Assembly (NCBI GenBank): GCA_007922305.1
Contig: ML677334.1
Location: 20,599,626-20,663,625, forward strand
Length of the DNA stretch: 64,000 nucleotides
Direction: 5' to 3'
From: Dermatemys mawii
Taxonomy: Eukaryota; Chordata; Testudines; Dermatemydidae
The notes below the pieces were generated by a model. The model worked only from the letters and a program-made list of their open reading frames with translations. It ran no database searches and was not told where the DNA came from. A program made the position numbers and the translations under genes. Of this stretch, positions 57,100-64,000 are shown in pieces. Within the stretch, counting starts at the first letter, position 1, and each line of letters opens with the position of its first letter.

Positions 57100-58945
57100 T
57101 TAAATAAAAATATTAAACTGACTTTTTGCCTGGGATGAATATAAAATCTCAGTGAAAAAGCTGAAATTCAAACTTTCTGCCACTGTTTTTCTTGCATTTA
57201 GAGGCTTTATGGTAAAAGGTAAAATAATAAAAAGAGCCAAATTCTATTCTTAACTGGACAAAGTTCTCACTGAATTAGGGGGAGTTTTGCTTCATTAAAG
57301 GCTGCAGAATTTGTCCCACAGTGCTTTAGGACCCTAATTACTCCCATTCAAATCACAGCTGGCATAGCACTGGCTTCAGAAGATCCTACACACACCCCCA
57401 GTATCCCTCAGTGTAGAGGGCAGAGCGGGGTCAGGTGTGGCTAGAGTGTGCTGTGGCAATTTTTCATTAGCAGAGGACTCTATGGGAGCCAGTACCAAGT
57501 GTGACACTTTAGAGTGGCCTCTAGGTGTAGAACTGGCTCTGTGATCAGCTGAGAATTTGTTCCCATACTTGGGAACAAGATCAGACCCTTCCAGAGCTGG
57601 TTACTGCAACTATCTAAGGAAAAGGGACGAGCAAATGTTATACAAGGAGGACAGTAGAGGAAAAGAAATCCAAAATTAAAGTGATTAAGATGTAAAGAAG
57701 TTTGTCAAAGCAAAACCTTTCTTTTCACTGGAAATGCTTTCTGCATGTTTTTAAGGTATAGGGAATGTGAACCTTATTCTGCCTTGAATGGTTAGCCCCT
57801 CTCTTCAAGACCACAAGAATCTGAGCTCCACATTAGCCTGAGCAATCAAGACAACAGGAAGCAGATAATGGGACTTTTGTGTGTCTACTGAAGAGGCCTC
57901 CCATTAAATTGCTTGTAGGCCTTCAGAAAGGTCAATCAAAGCTTAAGCAACCCCCTGTTGTTTGACAACTTCAGAGCCCAAACTCCATGGTCCTGGAGAC
58001 CTCCGCTCTTTGAAGAGGGGGGAAGTTTAATTACCTTTTGAATGCCGGCAGTAGGGCAGGATGCAAGGATGTTTTCTTTCTTTTGTGTCAGTCCAACAAG
58101 TTACTATTTTGGTCTATGAGAGCCAACAACCCGCCACCCTGGAGGAGACAGACCCTTCCTCTGGCCTGCTGTCAGAAGAATAGCAGAAGCAATAGGATAT
58201 TTGCTAAGGTGAGCCTTGCACAGGAAGGAAGCATTGGCAGTAGGATGCTTGTGGAAGAAGCCAAAACTTTCTAGGCCTTTTAAAATGTCTATCTTTACAT
58301 TTCTCCTTTTTAAAAATAATCTTTTTATTTTATCTCATTTGTTTTGCTTTAAAGGAAGACGTCAATGCAGTTGCAGGAAACAGTGCTGTCACCTAAATGA
58401 AATTTGCTTTTTATCATTAAAGAACTGGGAAACTAATTGCAAGAGTTTTAGTTTTACAAATTGTAATACATCTGCTCCATCAGAAGTGCAGCCTTTCACA
58501 GCAGTGTGTGTGTTCCAACTAATATACAAATGGATATTAAGGATTTTGTCTGTCTGTCTCTCTCACACACACAAAATCATTTGAATTTAAACAAACTAAA
58601 CACAAACTGACTGGGGAGAAACATTCTCAAGTTTCTGAAAAGAAACTCGGATAGCATGCCTAACATACTGTATATAATCAGAACTGTTAGTAAGGTGCTA
58701 TAACCCATGGTACATACATAACTGTGACCTATATCTTCACAATGTATAGCAGGCATAAAGGGGATGTGCTTCTGGAAAGGATAATTTAGCGTGGGAGAAA
58801 TGTAGCTGCACAGAGGGCCAAACCAGTCCAAGAGCCAAAAGATATTCCATCCTAACTTAATGCACTCATACCTGCAACGTGAGTGGATTATATAGCACCA
58901 AATCCTCCTCCAGTTGACATCTATAGGAAATTTGTCATTGACTTG
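57100..58945. other. Mostly unique non-coding sequence
   Basis: No recognised gene. A CTGTCTGTCTCTCTC/ACACAC tract lies at about 58550-58572. Worn palindrome-like fragments occur near 57240-57300. Confidence 0.4.
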
Positions 58946-58949
58946 GCAA

Positions 58950-59140
58950 GAGGGGCTAGTGGATAAGGAATTGGAATGGGACTCGCTAGATCTAGATTCT
59001 ATTCCTGGCTTAGCCACTGCATTGCTATTTTCTCTCTGGCGAGTCACTTGATCTTTCTATATGTGGAAGGTGGGAATGATAATGCTTACCTGTCATTGTA
59101 AGCACTTAGAGATCTGGGGATGAAGAGTGCTATATAAGGG
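58950..59140 (+). repeat. MIR-like SINE
   Basis: GGATAAGGAATTGGAATGGG, a worn B box (GATTCTATTCCTGG), CTTAGCCACTGCATTGC, CGAGTCACTTGATC and AAGCACTTAGAGATC followed by TGCTATATAAGGG give the MIR order. Confidence 0.75.
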
Positions 59141-59759
59141 CCTGGTCCAATGCCCAAGTATTCTGACTTCAATGGGCAATGCCTCGTGCTAATTCTTTAA
59201 TATTGCTCAATGGGATTTACTTGTCCTGTTTAAGTGTTTTCCAGGGTATTTCAGGTTCTGAAAATGAGATAAACCAATTGTCTAGTATTTGGAATCCACC
59301 CATCCAAACCTAATTTCATGCAGGTTTGTGTGTCTATTGCTATATGAGCAGAGATATTTCCCCTTATCCCCGTTGAAAATAGGTGTACTTGAATTTCTGG
59401 CAGAATGTGAGCATTTAGGTGTATTTTTGCCATAGAATGCACTACAACAATTTCACAAGGAACTTATTTGACATGTTGGGTTCTTACCAAAAATGAAAAC
59501 AATAGACACCTATTTTCAGCTGGGAAAGCCACAATCACTACGTTTCCCGGCCCAGATAAAGAACTGAAGCAGCATCACACAAAGTGCTCTTAATTCCCTG
59601 TGTAACTTTTTTTTAACAGGTTAGATTTATTGGAGGACCATTCACCACACTACTTTTTCTCATTTCTTCATTCCTCTAGAGCCTTCATAGCTGGCTGGGC
59701 ATAGGACTTGTCAGAGCTAAGTTTCTCTTTTTGTCATAAGCAAGTTTTTACATACATTT
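59141..59759. other. Unassigned non-coding sequence
   Basis: A worn palindrome (TCCAATGCCCAAG..GACTTCAATGGGCAATGCC) sits at about 59144-59185. Nothing else recognised. Confidence 0.35.
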
Positions 59760-59860
59760 AACTTCCTTTCATATACAAGGAGCTAGAATGTGCTTGATGC
59801 TGTGCAGGTTCACAAAAGAGGTTGACAGGCTCCGCAAGGGAAGCAACTGCCTTGCTGGTG
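59760..59860 (+). repeat. Ancient L2/MIR-age repeat fragment
   Basis: AGAATGTGCTTGATGCTGTG followed by CAGGTTCACAAAAGAGG resembles the GTGCTAGGCACTGTAC core of the repeat at 21.0 and 47.85 kb. Weak. Confidence 0.38.
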
Positions 59861-61852
59861 GCACTGGACTCCTAAAGAGTGGGGGAAATGTGGATGGGTA
59901 ATGTGAATCTTGTAAGGGGATGTAGCAGTCCCACTGTACCCCAACAGGCTATCCTAATCTACGTAATCTATCATCTGCACAAATCACCAGGGTATCTGAG
60001 CACCTTAGTACTAAGGCAGCCCATCTGCCTCTGGGGTCTATCAGAAGTGCATAACCCCTAGTTCCCCTGGAGTGTAGACTGTGACATTAAAAGCCACATT
60101 ATAGCCCAAAGACTTCATCAAGTTGAGAAAAACGAGTTCACAGTGATGAATAATATTGCAGGTCTGGACACATCAAAACTGAACCTTATGAAATGTCTGA
60201 GGCACATGGTGGTGGTCGTTGTCCTTCATGACTGAAGACAACACTAATGACAGTTTTACATCTTGTGAGTATGGTTTTGGCTAAAAAGACCAATGCACGA
60301 GTGTCAGTCCTTCCCGCATGAAGTGTGTAGGTAGCTCGATGCTGAGGAAGGGATTACAGTGTCTGCCTGCTGAATCTGATGCTGTTTATGGCTTGGTCCG
60401 TGTGCCTAAAATCTCAAGTTGGTAACTCCATCATTGACTGCTGCTTGCCAGCATGATCTATCTGTTGCTCACAACTCCCAGCTTCAATGTATTCTTGAAG
60501 CATTTCTTCTGGTCGCCTCGGATGCGATTGCTCTCTTGCAGTTTGCCATACAGCAGCAGTTTTGGCATTTTGGTGTTGTCCATCCTCAACACCTAGCCTG
60601 ACATAATTGTCGTGAGCTAAGCGTGGCTTTAATCCCTGTGGAGTGATTACATTCCTCATTACTGGTAACTGTAGCCTGCCATTTGATGCAGACCACGGCA
60701 TGCAGATGTTGTAAATGGAATTTATCTGAATGCTTAATGGGATGCCTGTATCAGATCCAAGCCTCACACCCATACAAGTTGAACTAGCACAATCGCTTTG
60801 TAAACTTTTAATTTGGTTTGATGCTTAATACCATGTTGCTGCCAGACTCTGCCTGATAGTCTGCCAAATGATGAGCTGGCTGTGTAGATACAATTTGTCA
60901 GCTCCTTGTCTACAGTATCATAATTTGACAATATGCTACCAAGGTAGCAGAAGTCTGGAAAAGCATTCAGCTGTGTGTTGCTGAAAGTCACTTTGTTTTG
61001 TGTAGCATTTCCCTCGTGCAGGCTGATATAATCTCTGTTGTTTTCAGATTGATTGCCAGGCCATATCTTTCTGCAGACTGTGTGAATATGTCTGTAATAA
61101 ATCGTATATCTTCTACAGTCTGTGCCTCTAGAGTACAGTCATAGACATGTAGCAGCTCATGAACAATTGCCTCAAAGACCTTCATGTAGCCTGTTCAGAT
61201 TAAATAAATTTCCAAAGGATCGAAATGTATATCCTTATACTGTTGTTCAGGTGTTTTGTCAAGCTTTGCTGCATAGCTGAGATTAAACAAGAGTGGACTG
61301 ATTATGTATCACTGCTTCATACCATCAGTGATAGGATATTGGTCAGACAGAACACCATCTGCACAGACTCTTTTGAGCATTCCATCATGAAATAGCCTCA
61401 GATCATCCATGAATTTTTCTGGACAACTAAACTTATGTAATAATTGCCAAAGCCCAAGTCTACTGACAGTTTCAAATGGCCTTGGTCAATAAAGACAGTG
61501 TAAAGGTCCTGTTGCTGTTCTCTGAATTTCTCCTGTGCCTGATATGAGTCTGATTTGTAGCCTAAAAGTATAGGACTGGAAGGGATCTCAGTAAGTCAGA
61601 AAGTCCAGTCCCCTGCATTCAAGGCAAGAATAACATTTTGTCTAACCTTTTTTTAAAAACCTCTAATGACAGAGATTCCACCACCTCCCTAGGCAATTTG
61701 TTCCAGTGCTTAACTACCCTTACAGGAAGTTTTTCCTAATGTTCAACCTGACCCTCCCTAGCTACGATTTAAACCCATTGCTTCTTGACCTAACCTCAGA
61801 GGTTAAGGACAATACTTTTTCGCCCACCTCCTTGTAACAATCTTTTATCTAC

Positions 61853-62568
61853 TGTGACAAATCTCTGAGCCCGAGTTAAGCCCATTTTGGTGGGTCCTGT
61901 GTTTCCGGGAAGCTTTAGTGGCCTGAGAAGCTTGCTAAGGCCCTCAATGTGACCTCCCTTTCTCAGTGTGGTGGCAAGGGTCATAGCCTATTGAGCTACT
62001 TTCATCACAGGGCAGTATGGGAGGTGGAAAGCGGAAATACCCCACAGTCTATGTTGCTCCTTTGAGCTAGTAGGTGCAGTTTGGCCTTGTACCTGGACCA
62101 TGATCTGCTTCCCCTCTCAAGAGGGTCTCTGTAGGGGTGGGGAGGAGAACCCAGGCCCACCCTCTACTCTGGGTTCCAGCCCAGGGACCCTAATTGTAGC
62201 AGCTGTTGGCAGCTTCCCCTTCACCACTGGAGATGCTTCGATTCCTTGGGTCACTTCTCTGTGGTCCCCTTTTTCTAGCTTTGCCCTTTCCTTAGGCTTC
62301 AGCAACATTTCCTCTCCCTCTAGCTCCTTTTACTGGGGCTTCCCTGATGGAACTGGAAGGAAAGCTTTCAAGCAGTATGAGCAGGACCCTGATTGGTTCC
62401 AACTGTCTCCATTAGCCTAATGGGCTTAACTGCTTAGCTGGCATCAAGTGCTTTAATTGGCTTGGAGTAGCCTTTGTTTGGCTATCCAGGGAACAGGGAC
62501 CTGCTCATCTGAGGCTGATATACCTGCCTTCCATCACTCTTATATCCTTCTGGTCTGAGTCTATCCCA
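61853..62568. mobile_element. Solo LTR inside the CR1
   Basis: 716 bp starting TGTGACAAATC and ending ATCCCA, the TG..CA convention of LTRs. The flanks CTAC (61849-61852) and GTAC (62569-62572) fit a 4-bp duplication with one change, and they interrupt an otherwise continuous CR1. The interior contains GGTGGGTCCTGTGTTTCCG and AACCCAGGCCCACCCTCTAC plus CTGGGTTCCAGCCCAGGGAC, which I recognise from turtle LTRs. No gag, pol or env-like frame is present, so it is a solo LTR left by recombination between two ends. The 106-codon open frame within it has no domain. Confidence 0.8.
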
Positions 62569-62572
62569 GTAC
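62569..62572. repeat. Target-site duplication of solo LTR (right)
   Basis: GTAC, paired with CTAC at 61849-61852. The mismatch is consistent with age. Confidence 0.55.
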
Positions 62573-63281
62573 TAGAAAATAATTATGTCCCCTGTTAGTC
62601 ATCTTCTCTTCTCCAGCCTAAGCAAACCCGGTTTTTCAATCTTTCCTCATAACTCATGTTTTCTAGACGTTAAATAATTTTTGTTGCTCTCATCTGGACT
62701 TGCTCCAATTTGTCCACATCTTTCCTGAAATGTGCCCCCGCCCCCAGAACTGGACACAATACTCTTGTTGAGGCCTTTACAATGCACAGTAGAGTGAAAA
62801 ATATTTTTCATGTCTTGCTTACAGAACTTCTGTTGATACCTCCTAGAATGTCTGTCATTCCTTGTGTTGGCCTAAAACCATATTGTGACTTAGGTAGCAT
62901 GATTAGCCATATTGTATAGCAGATGATCAAAAAATACTCTAGTCAGAACCTTTCCAGTGAGAGAGTAGCACAATACTGTGATAATTACTACTGTCTGACA
63001 TTTTACTTTCCTCTTGTACATTGTAACAATGGTGGTATCTTATGTCCTGTAGTATGTTTTTTCAGTACTCCATATATTGAGAAATAGTCCATGCAGTCAC
63101 CTCAGCAGGATCTCACCTCCATATTTGAATATTTCTGCAGGAATGCCTTCAGATCTGGGAGCCCTGATGTTCTTTATGGCACTGATTGCGGGGCTGACTT
63201 CATCAGGGGATGGGACTAACTGCATATTGGTCTGCATTAGTACGAGCACTGCCAGCAGATTGAGGGAAGTGATTTCTGTAG

Positions 63282-63784
63282 TGCGGGGCCCTGCACTACA
63301 GAAAGGATGTGGAGAAATTGGAGAGAGAGCCCAGTGGAGGGCAATGAAAATGATCAGGAGGCTGGGGCACATGCCTTATGAGGAGAATCTGAGAGAACTG
63401 GGCTTATTTAGTCTTCTCTTTTACAGAGTGAGGGGGGATTTGATAGCACCTGAAGGGAAGTGGGGGGGGGGGGGGGGTTCCAAAGCGAATGGAGCTTGGC
63501 TGTTCTGGGTGGTGGCAGATGGCAGAACAAAAAGCAATGGTCTCAAGTTGTAGTGGGGGAGGTCTAGGTTGGATATTAGGAAAAGCTATTTCACTAGGAG
63601 GGTGGTGAAGCACTGGAATGGGTTACCTAGGGAGGTGGTGGAATCTCTACCCTTAAAGATTTTTAAGGCCTGTCTTGACAAAGCCCTGGCTGTGATGATT
63701 TAGTTGGTGTTGGTCCTGCTTTGAGCAGGGGATTGGACTAGATGGCCGCCTGAGGTCTCTTCCAACCCTGATATTCTATGATTC
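63282..63784 (+). mobile_element. CR1 LINE, 3' end of about 500 bp
   Basis: Starts abruptly at TGCGGGGCCCTGCACTACAG and runs through GGAGAGAGAGCCCAGTGGAG, GGCAATGAAAATGATCAGGA, TGAGAGAACTGGGCTTATTT and AGGTGGTGGAATCTCTACCC to the diagnostic tail TTCCAACCCTGATATTCTAT followed by GATTC. Coding remnants (RAQWRAMKMIRRLGHMPYEE, LRELGLFSL) match CR1 ORF2. A 16-G run is present at 63462-63477. It lies opposite to, and inside, the surrounding minus-strand LINE. Sequence on both sides is LINE-derived. Confidence 0.95.
63462..63477 (+). repeat. Poly-G run (16 G) within CR1
   Basis: An unbroken run of sixteen G. Its length may vary between reads or individuals. Confidence 0.85.
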
Positions 63785-64000
63785 ATTGTTTACATTGGCA
63801 TTAGTAGTCAAGTCATTGGGGACAGACAAAGCTGCGGTAATGTTATTACACAGCTACGTTCATATGGCTTCATCTTGTAATTGCTTTACGTTAAATTGTC
63901 TGGTTTAGATGACAACTTGCATTGCATTTGCTCAGATTACTAATAATAGTTTTGAGTCAATCATGTGGAACAGATCATGCGATGGCTTGTCCAGCAGTCT

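Larger units (their letters stand above)
61568..62850 (-). mobile_element. CR1 LINE inserted in the larger LINE, itself split by an LTR
   Basis: On the plus strand this reads from TATAGGACTGGAAGGGATCT (CR1 tail, complement) through CCACCTCCCTAGGCAATTTG, CTTGTAACAATCTTTTATCT, then after the LTR ATTATGTCCCCTGTTAGTCA, CATCTGGACTTGCTCCAATT and CAGAACTGGACACAATACTC to TCTTGCTTACAGAACTTCTG. The two halves are contiguous in other CR1 copies. The frame is broken. On both outer sides the LINE described above continues (FID block on the left, GMTDI block on the right), showing that this CR1 inserted into it. Confidence 0.88.
60195..64000 (-). mobile_element. LINE (non-CR1), interrupted by three insertions
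   Basis: A decayed non-LTR retrotransposon read right to left, continuing past the window edge. Motifs in coding order: CWTSHRMICST (end of the endonuclease, about 63960), NITAALSVPNDLTTN linker (about 63830), SPAISAIKNIRAP and GIPAEIFKYGGE (start of RT, about 63120-63200), GKVLTRVFFDHLLY and SQYGFRPTQGMTDI (about 62860-62980), EKFREQQQDLYTVFID (about 61510), FCYLGSILSNYDTVDKELTN and RLSGRVWQQHGI (about 60800-60940), and TKMPKLLLYGKLQ (C-terminal domain, about 60560). The frame shifts repeatedly and the YxDD motif is destroyed, so it is inactive. It differs from the 51-kb LINE and from CR1. The clade was not assigned. The lower border is approximate. Confidence 0.85.

Noticed and set aside
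62100..62420. 106-codon open frame inside the solo LTR
   Set aside because: Lies wholly within LTR sequence and shows no retroviral or cellular domain.
63077..63553. A 158-codon plus-strand open frame
   Set aside because: It runs through antisense LINE DNA and then into a sense CR1. The translation changes character at the junction (about 63282) and is a chimera of two unrelated repeats.
1..64000. A novel multi-gene system such as a defence or biosynthetic cluster
   Set aside because: All recognisable coding remnants belong to transposons. There is no set of intact, co-oriented genes anywhere in the window.

Overview
This window looks like non-coding nuclear DNA of a reptile, most probably a turtle. 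No conserved host protein exon could be recognised with confidence, and there are no operons, bacterial signals, rRNA or functional tRNA genes. The identification rests on the repeats: CR1 LINE fragments (some ending in the diagnostic ATTCTATGATTC tail), a decayed PIF/Harbinger transposon of a type common in turtle assemblies, short non-autonomous Harbinger and hAT elements with recognisable ends and target-site duplications, MIR-like tRNA-derived SINEs, and reptile-type hairpin repeats. A crocodilian is the main alternative. Family assignments come from recognition of motifs and termini, not from a database search.

Layout. 1-4.7 kb: mostly unique sequence with a CR1 remnant and a LINE C-terminal-like remnant. 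4.7-7.4 kb: a complete but dead Harbinger element with both characteristic genes, a DDE transposase (+) and a Myb/SANT-like protein (-), bounded by inverted repeats and a TAA duplication. 7.8-8.3 kb: two MITE-like elements. 8.3-20 kb: mostly unique DNA with one MITE, an (AAT)n tract and ancient L2/MIR-like remnants. 20-24.6 kb: palindromic repeats, two MITEs, a MIR and a 200-bp foldback. 25.8-31.2 kb: densely repetitive, with an inverted repeat, a hAT MITE, a SINE-like hairpin element, a GC-rich hAT-like element, an LTR-like sequence and a further MITE. 31-47 kb: sparse repeats, including a second hairpin element with a perfect 14-bp duplication and a MITE inserted in an older repeat. 47-50.3 kb: GC-rich hAT-like elements, a hAT MITE, and a 147-bp stretch that resembles an internal exon. 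50.5-51.9 kb: a LINE reverse-transcriptase remnant (-). 54.5-57.1 kb: a MITE, a CR1 with 221 open codons (-), and MIRs. 60.2-64 kb: a different LINE (-), split by a CR1 that itself contains a solo LTR, and split again by a second CR1 in the opposite direction.

No genes act together as a pathway. The only functional logic is transposon biology: the Harbinger transposase and Myb-like partner formerly mobilised TAA/TTA-flanked elements, and several MITEs here carry that signature (22.1, 40.5, 54.5 kb). The most unusual structural feature is the abundance of dyad-symmetric DNA: two 210-bp hairpin elements with long target duplications, a 200-bp foldback of no family known to me, and about ten short palindromes, most sharing a CCATTGA/TCAATGG-like centre. 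Boundaries of decayed repeats are approximate unless a terminal repeat or duplication is stated.
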